A DNA stretch of 61,722 nucleotides from Haloterrigena salina JCM 13891 (GTDB lineage Archaea; Halobacteriota; Halobacteria; Halobacteriales; Natrialbaceae), in NCBI RefSeq assembly GCF_000337495.1, contig NZ_AOIS01000003.1, forward strand, positions 78,971 through 140,692, given 5' to 3'. The position numbers and the translations under genes were made by a program. The notes under the pieces were generated by a model that was not told the origin of the DNA, searched no databases, and was given only the letters and a program-made list of their open reading frames with translations. Of this stretch, positions 16,174 through 25,871 are shown piece by piece (the stretch's first letter is position 1; every line of letters starts with the position of its first letter).

Positions 16174-17602
16174 GACGCGTGCGGTGCGTACCAGGAGAAT
16201 GCACCGACCGTACGCCATTGGGAAACGCTAACAGGACGATTACGCGGATGACGTCGTACATCCAGGGACGCGTTCGCTGTCCGCGAACCGGCCACCAACC
16301 GGGGAGACCGATCGACGGAGGACCGAACTGATAGCTGAAACCAGTCTACGACCCGATTAACCGATGGAGAGTACCATTCTGATCCAACAACGAATTCCGC
16401 TCGATGGACTTGGTACGGGCGAGTCTCTCGCGAGACATGTGGATCCGTCTTCGATCGATAACATTGTTCACTAATAGAGAACAGACATAGAACCTATCCG
16501 TTAGTAAGAATGAAGGGTACGAAAACAACGGAGATTATTACGAAAGTACGTCTGTAAACCACCTTGGTAGTCGGCGGCTCACGCAGCCGATCTCACGCGA
16601 AGCTAGTAGCCGAGACGAACTCGAATGCGGATTCCGAGACCCATGTGGATGTGAGTTCGGACGGATCCGCGATCGATACGGTCTCGGTGGTCTCGACGAC
16701 AGCGCGTCGCGCGCTGGACCGGCGAGAACGGCGCCCGATACGGTACGCGACAGCGCGCGACGGACGAAATTGGGACGAGATTGCAACCGGCGAGGTCGCA
16801 TGCGTATCGTGAAATCGTTTGTTCGTCCAGCTCATCGAGTATCACGTCCGTAGTCGAATTAGTCTCGAGCTATTCGAGAAGATCCTCGACATAGCGCTCG
16901 AGGTTCAGCCGGTAGTTGCCGAACCTCACTCTCCGTCGATTGTGATCGGGGGAAACGACTCGAGCGGCTCCGCCACAGGAGTCGCGCCGGCCAGTGTGGT
17001 CAGCCTCGAGAGGCCGCGCCCCGCTGAGATTCACCGTTCACGGTTCGCAGAGGGAGAGACCCGCGCAAAAACACACTTGATTATCGAAGTAATCACGTGT
17101 GTTCTACTCGATGATGGTTCCGTCGATTTCGGCGACTAAGAGCCGCCAACACCGCGAACACGCCATACATAAACACCATAATGCTATAGAGAATTTATCC
17201 GGTGTCACGACCACAACGTCGGGATGTAGATTACTATGTTCACTACGTGTGTGGACTGAAGTCAGAGTGTTTGATTACGCCAGTAGCTGCGGTCACTCGA
17301 GATTTTCGCTGCGCACTCGGATCAATATCATTTACGTGGCGTCGCGAGTACCGAACGGCAATGCATCTTGAGGCGAGTTCCTGAACCGATGACAAAGACA
17401 CGACACCGACGGTAGATCGACTTTCTCGCGGCGCACGGGTTCGAACAGTTTGATATGGTACCTTGATGCATTCGATGCTCCAGGGAGAGAAACCAAAACT
17501 GGAACTGTACATGGTGGCCGTCGACATGCCGAACTAACACGCGCCGTACCGTCGGCCAAACTTGCTACCGTCGAGACTCGACAGCGTTGATGAACGGGTT
17601 CA
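16174..17602. other. Gene-poor region of about 1.4 kb
   Basis: No reliable gene. Open frames here are all short (under 110 residues), lack recognised domains and overlap each other in several frames, the usual picture in decayed or non-coding haloarchaeal DNA. Base composition is mixed, with AT-rich patches near 16440-16550 and 17090-17350. Short stretches on the minus strand near 16860-16910 and around 17420-17530 could be eroded coding sequence, but I cannot name a parent gene. It precedes the decayed transporter at 17603-19417. Confidence 0.55.
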
Positions 17603-19123
17603 CTACTGTTCGTCTAGCATTATCGACTCAAGCCCGAATCGCAGTTCGGTCGGGTGGGGCTCATAGCCACTCACGCCAGTCGCGGTTGCGACCACATTCA
17701 CATAGTCGGTAAGAACGGCGATCGGTGCTTCCTCGACGATGATTTCCTGTACTTCGTAGTAGCGTTCCAGTCGCTCCTCGCGGTCGGTGAGTTCGCGGGC
17801 GTCCTCAAGCAACTTGTCGACGCGGTCGTTCTCGTACCCGTGATGAATCGTCGCGTCCGTTGAGTGGAACATCTCGGTGAGCCGATCTGGATCCGGATAC
17901 CAGAGCGTCCCCCAAGAGTCGAAATAGCCGTCGAACGAGTTCTGGCTGACGCGGTCGATCATCGCGCTGTACTCCATCATCGTCACGTCGACATCTATCC
18001 CAACAGCGGCGAGTTGATCCTGGATTGCCTGGGCGATCAGCGGCAGGCTTCTGGCATCGAACGTGAGGAATTCGACGGACAGTTCCTCGCCGTCGCGCGT
18101 CCGAACATTGTCGTTGTCGGCAGTCCACCCCGCGTCCGAGAGCAGCAATCGAGCGCGGTTGGGGTCGGCCGCGTTGACCTCGAGGTTGGGATTCGCCCAC
18201 TCGGTAACGTCGGATGAGAACGGACCGATAGCGGGATCGACGATGCCGTCGAAAAGCGACTCGGTAATCACCTCACGGTCGATAGCGTAGTGGACGGCCT
18301 GCCGAACGCGCTGGTCGTCGAACGGTTCGGAAGTCGTATCAAACGTGAGGAACCTGATTCGAGGAATTTCTGGAGTTAGGACCTCGATGTCGTCGTCGAC
18401 TTCGAGGTCGCCGACCATCTCGTATGGGAGGATGCGCGCCATCTCGAGTTCGCCGTTCTCGAGTTTCATCCTGCGGGTCTGATCATCCTCGACGACCTCG
18501 TAGCGGATGGACTCGAACGACGGCATCTCCCCGTAGTACTCGTCGTATCGCAGACCGACGATCTCTGACGCGGACTGGAACGAATCGAGGGCGAACGGGC
18601 CGGTACTAACCGGGTTCGTGACCGAGCCGTCGTCGTTGATAACATCTGGACTAACGATAACAGCCTCGTTGCGAGAGAGATGGGCCGGAAGCGGCGAGAA
18701 CGGTGTCTCAGTTTCGACGATGACGGTCGTCTCGTCGCCGGCCTCGACGGTTTCGATCGGTACGGCCGCGAACGCTGAGGAGTCGACAGTCCGACGCAGC
18801 GACTCGACAGCCGCCGACGCGTCAAACGACGCGCCATCATGAAACGTCACGTCGTCGCGCAGGTCGAACTGCCACTGACGGTCGTCAAGTCGCTCCCAGT
18901 CGGTTGCGAGTCCCGGAGCCGGGTTTGCATCGGAATCGACGGTGATCAGGGCCTCGGAGATTCCAATCCGGCGCAGCATTGTACCGCCGTCGAGGGGATC
19001 CCGGGCTGGCTTCCACGGGCCGCCGAGACGGAAGTCGGCCGTCTCCGGTTCGGTGGAGAGACAGCCGGAGACAGTCAGTGTCACGGCACCAAACGTCGTT
19101 TTCAGTGCGGTGCGTCGGTTCAT
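17603..19123 (-). CDS. ABC substrate-binding lipoprotein, nickel/peptide type (SBP family 5)
   Basis: A 506-residue extracytoplasmic binding protein of the Opp/Nik type. The N-terminus has a twin-arginine-like NRRTALK, a hydrophobic stretch and a lipobox ending at Cys21 (TVSGCLS), so it is expected to be an exported lipoprotein. Family features include WQFDLRDDVTFHDGASFDA and the mid-protein STGPFALDSF. The N-terminal WKPARDPLDGG is more like NikA-class proteins than peptide-binding ones. The gene 30 bases upstream is a truncated permease, and no ATPase follows, so the system looks broken; this protein may be a leftover or may use another importer. Substrate is uncertain. Confidence 0.83.
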   Translation of the reverse strand: MNRRTALKTTFGAVTLTVSGCLSTEPETADFRLGGPWKPARDPLDGGTMLRRIGISEALITVDSDANPAPGLATDWERLDDRQWQFDLRDDVTFHDGASFDASAAVESLRRTVDSSAFAAVPIETVEAGDETTVIVETETPFSPLPAHLSRNEAVIVSPDVINDDGSVTNPVSTGPFALDSFQSASEIVGLRYDEYYGEMPSFESIRYEVVEDDQTRRMKLENGELEMARILPYEMVGDLEVDDDIEVLTPEIPRIRFLTFDTTSEPFDDQRVRQAVHYAIDREVITESLFDGIVDPAIGPFSSDVTEWANPNLEVNAADPNRARLLLSDAGWTADNDNVRTRDGEELSVEFLTFDARSLPLIAQAIQDQLAAVGIDVDVTMMEYSAMIDRVSQNSFDGYFDSWGTLWYPDPDRLTEMFHSTDATIHHGYENDRVDKLLEDARELTDREERLERYYEVQEIIVEEAPIAVLTDYVNVVATATGVSGYEPHPTELRFGLESIMLDEQ

Positions 19124-19153
19124 AGCGGACTGTGATTGTAGGTCATGTCACGG

Positions 19154-19417
19154 TCAGCGTCGTGAGTCGGTCGTTTGATCGGTCGATTCGCTGGAGCCGT
19201 CGGACAGGAGGTACTGCACGACGAACGGTTCGTCGAATCCGTGTTCGGCGCGAAAGGCGTTGACTTCGCGCTCCGACGGCGGACTCTGTCGCTGCTCTCG
19301 CAGTATCTGGTAGGCCGGGTCGCCGAGTGTGAGGTCGACGAACCTGTACATGATCAGCGACACGGACGTCATAACGGCCGTCAGCGACCCGAGTCGAGTG
19401 AGCAGCACTCGTATCAT
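19154..19417 (-). pseudogene. Truncated ABC permease (DppB/NikB N-terminus only)
   Basis: An 87-residue frame from ATG 19417 matching only the start of a DppB/NikB permease: the first membrane helix (RLGSLTAVMTSVSLIMYRFV), the LGDPA loop and the ERELG-like AEHGFDEPFVVQYLL segment. Full members are about 310-340 residues, so roughly three quarters is missing; the frame ends in a low-complexity SSESTDQTTDSRR tail. It precedes the intact binding-protein gene at 17603 by 30 bases. The usual order places the binding protein first, so a deletion has probably removed the rest of the permease and other subunits. Confidence 0.7.
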
Positions 19418-20091
19418 GGCAGCGCCATTAGCCGTCTTCACCACCGTTGGAATAGACGGCCTGTCCGATAATCGAGAGGTGGTACTGACATCGACCGACC
19501 GTTAGCTCCGCGCCCAGCCGGTCGGCTGCACGCGATCGACCGCAACCGACGCGTTTCGACTGTTTTGACGGAGAACGATGCGCTCGGGAATTCGAGATCG
19601 GAGTCTGTCGTCATCAACTCAACTTTATTTGCTGAAAGCTGGTTTGTATATATTGTGTTTCGAGTCAGCGAGCAACAGAGCGTTTGATTCCGTCGGGAAC
19701 GACGCAGTCACCGGTGGACCGGGATCGTACGTCAGCGAGTGGATCGATGCGACCGTCCTTCCCGCGGAAGAGCACGCAGATCACGGTCACGACCACAAGC
19801 CAGATGACACGATATCGACGTTTCAGATGGTGCTCCAATTCGGTGCTGTCGCGACCATGGTTGTCAGGACACTTTCGACCGCCATCGAATGGGCGCAGAT
19901 ACCAAGAAGGAACGACTGAAGTGGCAGAGTATCCATTTGTTCTTATTCGGACACGGGGGCCGTACTCGAGAATTCAAACCGCGCCGCCGGAACCGCGAAC
20001 GAGAAGTCGGAAACGAGACAGCAATTCATTTCGACTACTATACCATAAGAGAAACTAACCGAGGGTCGAGATATTCGGTGTGGATTCATCT
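19418..20091. other. Intergenic region with a possible gene fragment
   Basis: The sequence changes here from GC-rich to AT-richer DNA. One plus-strand frame (about 19730-19919) contains a His-rich acidic run (EEHADHGHDHKPDD) followed by a hydrophobic segment (TFQMVLQFGAVATMVVRTL), which looks like the end of a membrane protein, but no start or promoter fits and I do not recognise it. It may be a gene remnant. The rest holds nothing recognised. Confidence 0.4.
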
Positions 20092-21642
20092 ATGAAAAGG
20101 CGGCGTTTCGTGCAAGCACTGGGTGGTGGAATCGCGGCCAGTATCGCTGGGTGTTCAAGTCAGGCCGAAAATGGTGTGCTAAATATGACAGTTCCGCGAA
20201 GTATAACGAATATCAGCCCGATCCATACTCCATCCAGATACGCCAATTTCATTCCTATTCGTATGATGTACTCGCAACTCTCGCGTATCAACTATAATAT
20301 GGAAAGGGAAGATGACCTCGCAACGGAATGGGAGGCACAAGACGACGAACTCACAGAATGGTCGGTAGAAATCCGCGATGACGCTGTATTTCACCACAAC
20401 GAGAAGACGGTCACCGCTGAAGATGTTGCTACTACTTATAATACAATTATTGAGGGAGAGCACCCAGGTGCAGGGACGCTTGGCGGGATCGAAAATGCCG
20501 AAGTAATTGATGAGTATACCGTCGGGTTCAATCTCACTCGGTCAAACCCAGACTTTCCGAAGTATCAATCGCTAGCATGGGCTTCAATCGTCCCGAAGGA
20601 TATCATCGAAAACGATTTCGAGTCGCTTCAGACCGAAGAGTATGGGAGTGGACCGTACATTTTAGACTCCTTTTCCAATCAGGACGAAATCATCATGCGC
20701 CAGAATCCTGATTTCTACCTCACGGATGAGGAAGGAAACACACTTCCATACGCCGACGAACTTACACTAAGTCACGTCCCCGACTCTGGGACAGAGGTCA
20801 CACGGCTTCAAAATCGCGAATCAGACATCATTCATCGAACAGATCCTAGCCAGTTCGATCGTCTCGAATCGATTGATCACGTTGAACCGCAGCGAGCCAC
20901 TGCTGGTAATTTCATCGCATTTGTGATGAACAACGAACACGAGCCGTGGAACGATAATCGCGTACGGAGAGCAATGAAGCTAGCAGTGAATCGAGAGGAG
21001 TTCGTTCAAAGCGTTCTACAAGGATACGGGAGAATCGGTCAAGATTCAGTTCTCGCACCGATGTTCCCATATCACACGGATCTTCCAAATCGGTCACAAG
21101 ACTTAGAACGCGCAAGGGAACTTCTCGCTGAGGCTGGATACGAGGACGGATTCCATCTCACGGAGGACTTCGATATCACGTTCTATACGCCATCAGAGCC
21201 CGCGGAGCAACGGAATTCAGCGGTCCTTTTTCAGGAACAGTTTAGTCAGATCGGTGTTGAAATGGACCTTGAACAGGTTAGTTACGATTACTTCAATACA
21301 GAAATTTGGGGAGAATCTCCGACGTATGCGGTCCACTACGGGACATATCTGAACGAGGACCACCTTTTGAGTAACTTGATCTGGTCCGACGGTGATTGGT
21401 GGAGCGAAAATAGTTGGGAAAACGAAGAGAAAGACCAGTTGATCGAGGAAGCAAGACGGACCACAGACGAAGAAGAACGGGGCGAAATGTACGAACGCGT
21501 TCAGGAACTTATGTACGAGGAAGGACCGTACGTTATCCCATTTCATATGGAGAATCTCGGAGCAAATGCAGAGCAAGTTGATGGTTGGGAACGCCACAGC
21601 ATGTTAGAACATGATCATTTAGATAGAGTGGAAATGCAATAA
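20092..21642 (+). CDS. ABC substrate-binding lipoprotein, oligopeptide type (SBP family 5)
   Basis: A 516-residue solute-binding protein of the Opp/Dpp class. MKRRRFVQALGGGIAASIAGCSS is a twin-arginine signal with a lipobox at Cys21. Family features include ATEWEAQDDELTEWSVEIRDDAVFHHNEKTVTAEDV near the N-terminus and NDNRVRRAMKLAVNREEFVQ in the middle. ATG 20092 is chosen over the GTG at 20080 because the signal peptide starts there. First gene of an operon with two permeases and a fused ATPase (21767-25724). Codons are visibly AT-richer than in the flanking genes: bases 20401-20460 contain 25 G+C of 60. Probably imports peptides or other small oligomers. Confidence 0.88.
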   Translation: MKRRRFVQALGGGIAASIAGCSSQAENGVLNMTVPRSITNISPIHTPSRYANFIPIRMMYSQLSRINYNMEREDDLATEWEAQDDELTEWSVEIRDDAVFHHNEKTVTAEDVATTYNTIIEGEHPGAGTLGGIENAEVIDEYTVGFNLTRSNPDFPKYQSLAWASIVPKDIIENDFESLQTEEYGSGPYILDSFSNQDEIIMRQNPDFYLTDEEGNTLPYADELTLSHVPDSGTEVTRLQNRESDIIHRTDPSQFDRLESIDHVEPQRATAGNFIAFVMNNEHEPWNDNRVRRAMKLAVNREEFVQSVLQGYGRIGQDSVLAPMFPYHTDLPNRSQDLERARELLAEAGYEDGFHLTEDFDITFYTPSEPAEQRNSAVLFQEQFSQIGVEMDLEQVSYDYFNTEIWGESPTYAVHYGTYLNEDHLLSNLIWSDGDWWSENSWENEEKDQLIEEARRTTDEEERGEMYERVQELMYEEGPYVIPFHMENLGANAEQVDGWERHSMLEHDHLDRVEMQ

Positions 21643-21766
21643 CGGGGATTCAGTGTGACAGCAACGATAGTCAATGGATCATCGTCCCCATGAGAAAATG
21701 ATACTGAAACCACTGCTTACAGGCGCTACGAACTGTAGTCAGACATATAATAGAAGGGCATAACAA

Positions 21767-22738
21767 ATGCACGTATCCAATCGATATCTTGCAAAACGGT
21801 TGGTATATATTATTCTTAATCTTATACTAATATCGATTATTGTATTTGGAATAACGACAGTACTTCCGGGGAATGCCGCCGAAACAATTCTCGGTCGCTA
21901 TGCCACTCCAGAAAAGGTCTCTACCCTCGAACGGGAATTAGGACTCGATCAACCAATCTATATCCAATATATCGATTGGCTCTCGAGTTTTCTGACGGGT
22001 AGTTGGGGAACCAGTTTCCAACACAACAGACCGGTATTTGACCTCATCGTAACCAGAGGCGCCCGGTCGCTCTATCTCGCAGTTATCACCCTGGCAACTA
22101 TTACATCAATTTCGATTCCGTTAGGAATTATCGCTGCTGTCTATCACGATAGCAAGATCGACTTCGGAATAACTGGTGTATCATACCTCGGGATCAGTGT
22201 TCCTGAATTCGTTACTGGAACCGGATTACTCGTCGTATTTGCTGGACCGGTGTTTGGGGTGTTTCCCGCTGGGGGGTATACTTCCATTTCCGATGGTGGA
22301 ATCCGACAGTGGTTATCACATATCGTCTTACCAGTTACGACATTAACGATACTGTCAATCGCACATCTGATGCGATTGACGAGAACCGAGATGGTTGACA
22401 TACTCAAGTCAGACTATATCCGGACTGCACGACTGAAGGGGCTCGATGAAAAAACGGTTGTCCTGAAACACGCGGTACGAAACGGATTGATGCCGACGGT
22501 CACACTCCTAGCGATGAGTTTAGGATCTCTCATGGGTGGTATCGTAGTGGTCGAAGAAGTGTTTGCCTATCCCGGACTTGGCCGGCTAATCGTCGATTCA
22601 GTCACCCATCGTGATGTCCCCGTTTTACAGGCCTCAATTCTGCTAGTTGCGTTCGTCTATACGTTTGCCAATTTAGCTGCCGACATCGTCTACACCTACC
22701 TTAATCCGCGTATCAGTTACGGCGGATCAGCGAGGTGA
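21767..22738 (+). CDS. ABC permease, DppB type
   Basis: A 323-residue inner-membrane subunit with six predicted helices. The N-terminus LAKRLVYIILNLILISIIVF, the TTVLPGNAAETILG loop and the ELGLDQPIYIQYIDWL segment are characteristic of DppB/OppB. The ATPase-coupling EAA-like loop reads SDYIRTARLKGLDEKTVVLKHAVRN. It forms the translocation pore with the DppC subunit that follows; the stop overlaps the GTG that is an alternative start of the next gene. AT-rich codon use as in the rest of the operon. Confidence 0.92.
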   Translation: MHVSNRYLAKRLVYIILNLILISIIVFGITTVLPGNAAETILGRYATPEKVSTLERELGLDQPIYIQYIDWLSSFLTGSWGTSFQHNRPVFDLIVTRGARSLYLAVITLATITSISIPLGIIAAVYHDSKIDFGITGVSYLGISVPEFVTGTGLLVVFAGPVFGVFPAGGYTSISDGGIRQWLSHIVLPVTTLTILSIAHLMRLTRTEMVDILKSDYIRTARLKGLDEKTVVLKHAVRNGLMPTVTLLAMSLGSLMGGIVVVEEVFAYPGLGRLIVDSVTHRDVPVLQASILLVAFVYTFANLAADIVYTYLNPRISYGGSAR

Positions 22739-22743
22739 CAATA

Positions 22744-23646
22744 ATGGCAACAGAAAAACAAAATTCGACGACCGTTCCGACTGGAGACACATTAGTTGAC
22801 CGGCTGAAAGTTTTGATTCATTCAGTTCTCTCAAACAGACGATGTGCAGTTGGACTGACGTTACTCACACCGATTGTTATACTGACTGTCCTTGCTCCAA
22901 TTATTGCACCGTACAACCCGACTGAAACTCACATGGGGGCTCAACTTGCCAGTCCAGGCGGAAAATTCCTTCTCGGAACGGACCACCTCGGCCGAGATCT
23001 GTTTTCCCGTGTGCTCTACGGCGGTCGTTCAAGCCTCCTACTCGGAGTTACTTCGACGGGGCTAGCAATGAGTATGGGCGTTCCTATCGGCGTTTTTTCT
23101 GGGTATATCGGCGGGAGGGTAGACGAACTGATTATGCGCCTCATGGATACGCTAATGAGTATTCCGTCCCTCTTACTCGCACTCTTGATCGTCGCGATGA
23201 TGGGGCCGGGCCTTTTCAATGCGGTGATCGCAATCGCTACCGTATACACGCCACGAATCGCGCGCGTTGTGCGAAGTAGCACGCTCTCCGTGAAACAAGA
23301 AGAATTCATTAGAGCAGCGGAAGCGCGCGGCGAATCGCGACTGTATATCTGTTTCAGAGAGATTCTGCCGAATATCTCCTCGCCAGTTATCGTTGAAGGA
23401 TCGATTCGAGTCGGATTCGCGATTCTTACCGGGGCGTCTCTCTCCTTCCTCGGGTTAGGTACGCAGCCCCCGACACCGGATTGGGGGTACATGATTTCAA
23501 CCGCCTATGATCACCTCTGGAGTACGATCTGGTACTGGTTGTGGCCGAGTGTGTGGCTCGGGGCAACTATTCTGGGATTCAATCTCCTTGGTGATGGATT
23601 ACGCGATGTTCTAGACCCGCGAGTAGAGGAGTCTAAGGTGATGTAG
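22744..23646 (+). CDS. ABC permease, DppC type
   Basis: A 300-residue membrane subunit. LLTPIVILTVLAPIIAPYNPTETH and the FLLGTDHLGRDLFSRVLYGGRSSL stretch are hallmarks of DppC/OppC; the coupling loop reads QEEFIRAAEARGESRLYICFREILPN. ATG 22744 is preferred because GGTGA at 22734-22738 could act as a ribosome binding site; the GTG at 22735 would add three residues and overlap the upstream stop. Partner of the DppB-type permease and of the fused ATPase three bases downstream. Confidence 0.92.
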   Translation: MATEKQNSTTVPTGDTLVDRLKVLIHSVLSNRRCAVGLTLLTPIVILTVLAPIIAPYNPTETHMGAQLASPGGKFLLGTDHLGRDLFSRVLYGGRSSLLLGVTSTGLAMSMGVPIGVFSGYIGGRVDELIMRLMDTLMSIPSLLLALLIVAMMGPGLFNAVIAIATVYTPRIARVVRSSTLSVKQEEFIRAAEARGESRLYICFREILPNISSPVIVEGSIRVGFAILTGASLSFLGLGTQPPTPDWGYMISTAYDHLWSTIWYWLWPSVWLGATILGFNLLGDGLRDVLDPRVEESKVM

Positions 23647-23648
23647 CC

Positions 23649-25724
23649 ATGTCACACGAAAGTTACCCAACCGACCGGAAAAACTGGAACAGTATCCTGG
23701 AAGTCGATTCGCTCAGTGTAACGTACGAAACACCAACTGGAGGTGTACAAGCGCTTCGCGACGTATCCCTCTCCCTTGAAACGGGTGAAACAGTCGGGAT
23801 TGTAGGGGAGAGTGGGAGTGGAAAGAGTACACTTGCACTCTCACTCCTCCAATATCTCGATGATAATGGACAAGTGACGAATGGATCGATTCAATTTAAA
23901 GATAGGGAAATCCAGAACCTTCCGAAGGTAGAACTTCAGAATCTCCGAGGAAAGCAGATCGCCCATGTCCCGCAGGACCCGAATACGTCTCTGAATCCCA
24001 GTCTGTGCGTTGGTGAACAAATTTCTGAGACAATCAGAGAACACGAGGATGTTACTAATCAGGAAGCTAGAGAACGGATGCATGAGATACTGAAGACGGT
24101 ACGTATCGGTGACCCCGAATACAATGCCGAACGATACCCACACGAATTGTCCGGCGGCATGCAACAGCGCGTCCTTATCGCGATGGCGCTTTCGTGCAAT
24201 CCGGAGCTCTTGATCCTTGACGAGCCAACGACCGGTCTCGATGTCACTACACAGGCGAAAATACTCGATCTAATTCAGGAACTCAAAGACTCGTTCGATA
24301 CCGCAATCATCCTCATCACGCACGACCTCAGTGTGATTGCAGAGACGTGTGATAGAGTTACCATCCTCTATGCCGGTGAGGTAATGGAACAGGGTCCTGT
24401 CACGGAGATATTCAATAACCCTGCAAACCCATATACGCAGGGTCTCCTCGCAGCTATTCCACGCGTGAAAGAAGATAGGAAGCTAAACCCAATCCCAGGA
24501 AAAATACCGGACCTAACCGAGATCTCGGATGGCTGTATCTTCGCAGAGAGATGTGAATTCTCAGAACGCGATTGCAAATCTGGGGAAATTACCACGGAAG
24601 TAGTTGACGAACGAACGAACCATCAGACACGGTGTCGACGGTGGAGTGACGCAATTGAGGACCCGATCGAACCGGATATAGAACCCGATCGGTCGAGTGC
24701 ATCGACAAGTAGCGAAGAGTTGCTCAAGGCGGAGGATGTGAAGAAATACTTTGGCGAGAATTCGTTCTTTGATCAAATCTTCGGCGGTGAGCCACCTGTC
24801 AAAGCCGTTGATGGTGTTGATTTAACCGTGAATAAGGGAGAGACGCTCGGACTCGTTGGTGAAAGCGGCTGTGGAAAAAGTACTCTCGGATCGACCCTTC
24901 TCAAGCTACTTGACATTACGGATGGAGAGATAACATTTAACGGAGAGAATATAAATAGTCTAGATAGTTCCGGACTTCAAGAATTCCGTTCAAATGCACA
25001 GATTGTCTTTCAGAATCCACATTCCAGCCTCAATCCACGTAAACGGGTTGGCAATCAATTGAAACGCCCATTGAAATTGCTTACTGATTCGAACAATGAT
25101 GAGCGTCACGAACGGATGAGTGAATTGTTGGATCAGGTTGGTCTTGACAGCAACTACGCTTCGCGGTATCCACACGAGCTATCGGGCGGAGAGAAACAGC
25201 GTGTTGCGATTGCGCGGGCATTCGCTGCACAACCAGCGTTTATCGTCCTCGACGAACCAGTTAGTTCACTTGATGTGAGTGTCCAGGCCACCATACTAAA
25301 TCTATTATCAATGCTTCGCGAGGAGTATAATTCGTCGTACCTGTTTATCAGTCACGACCTGAGCGTCGTGAAACACATTAGCGATAGGATTGCGGTCATG
25401 TATCTCGGAGAGATCGTGGAAGTCGGGTCACAAAAGTCGATTTTCGAACCCCCGTATCATCCGTATACTCGAGCGTTACTTTCAGCTAATCCAGATCTAG
25501 ATCCGAATCGGGAATCGGACCGCGTTCAACTCGAGGGGAACGTTCCGAGCCCCCGTGATCCACCTAGCGGGTGTCCGTTCCATACTCGTTGTCCTCAATA
25601 CATGGGTGCGAAATGTGAACACCAAGAACCAGAGCTCAAAACTATCGAAACCGATGACGGGGATACACATCAGATCGCATGTCACCTCGATGAAGAGGAG
25701 CTTGCGGACGAGATCTCCCGGTGA
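23649..25724 (+). CDS. Fused DppD-DppF ABC ATPase
   Basis: A 691-residue protein with two complete ABC ATPase modules. The first has Walker A GESGSGKST, signature LSGGMQQR and Walker B LLILDEPTTGLD; the second has GESGCGKST, LSGGEKQR and FIVLDEPVSSLD. Each is followed by an oligopeptide-transporter C-terminal region with clustered cysteines (CIFAERCEFSERDC and CPFHTRCPQYMGAKC), which in the family can hold an iron-sulfur cluster. Usually these are two genes; here a linker around residues 330-360 joins them. It powers import by the permeases upstream, whose genes precede it with two bases between. The AT-rich composition continues. Confidence 0.93.
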   Translation: MSHESYPTDRKNWNSILEVDSLSVTYETPTGGVQALRDVSLSLETGETVGIVGESGSGKSTLALSLLQYLDDNGQVTNGSIQFKDREIQNLPKVELQNLRGKQIAHVPQDPNTSLNPSLCVGEQISETIREHEDVTNQEARERMHEILKTVRIGDPEYNAERYPHELSGGMQQRVLIAMALSCNPELLILDEPTTGLDVTTQAKILDLIQELKDSFDTAIILITHDLSVIAETCDRVTILYAGEVMEQGPVTEIFNNPANPYTQGLLAAIPRVKEDRKLNPIPGKIPDLTEISDGCIFAERCEFSERDCKSGEITTEVVDERTNHQTRCRRWSDAIEDPIEPDIEPDRSSASTSSEELLKAEDVKKYFGENSFFDQIFGGEPPVKAVDGVDLTVNKGETLGLVGESGCGKSTLGSTLLKLLDITDGEITFNGENINSLDSSGLQEFRSNAQIVFQNPHSSLNPRKRVGNQLKRPLKLLTDSNNDERHERMSELLDQVGLDSNYASRYPHELSGGEKQRVAIARAFAAQPAFIVLDEPVSSLDVSVQATILNLLSMLREEYNSSYLFISHDLSVVKHISDRIAVMYLGEIVEVGSQKSIFEPPYHPYTRALLSANPDLDPNRESDRVQLEGNVPSPRDPPSGCPFHTRCPQYMGAKCEHQEPELKTIETDDGDTHQIACHLDEEELADEISR

Positions 25725-25838
25725 ACTATCCCCCCTACTCGCTCACGGCTGATGTCGTTCACTCCTTGCGGAAGGAGAGTTAGTACCTAGTTTCAGTTAC
25801 ATACCTGCAATCGGTTACTATACAGTTACGTTCGGCGG

Positions 25839-25845
25839 TTTTAAG
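25839..25845 (+). promoter_or_regulatory. TATA-like box of the HAD gene
   Basis: TTTTAAG about 30 bases before ATG 25872; gives the HAD gene its own promoter, separate from the importer operon. Confidence 0.45.
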
Positions 25846-25871
25846 ATCAGTGGCTTTGTCCAATCATACGA

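Noticed and set aside
16541-16570. Similarity of a TACGTCTGTAAAC string to ACGTACAACTGTAAAC near 39120
   Set aside because: Only a short imperfect match with no mirrored end or target duplication; not enough to call a mobile element.
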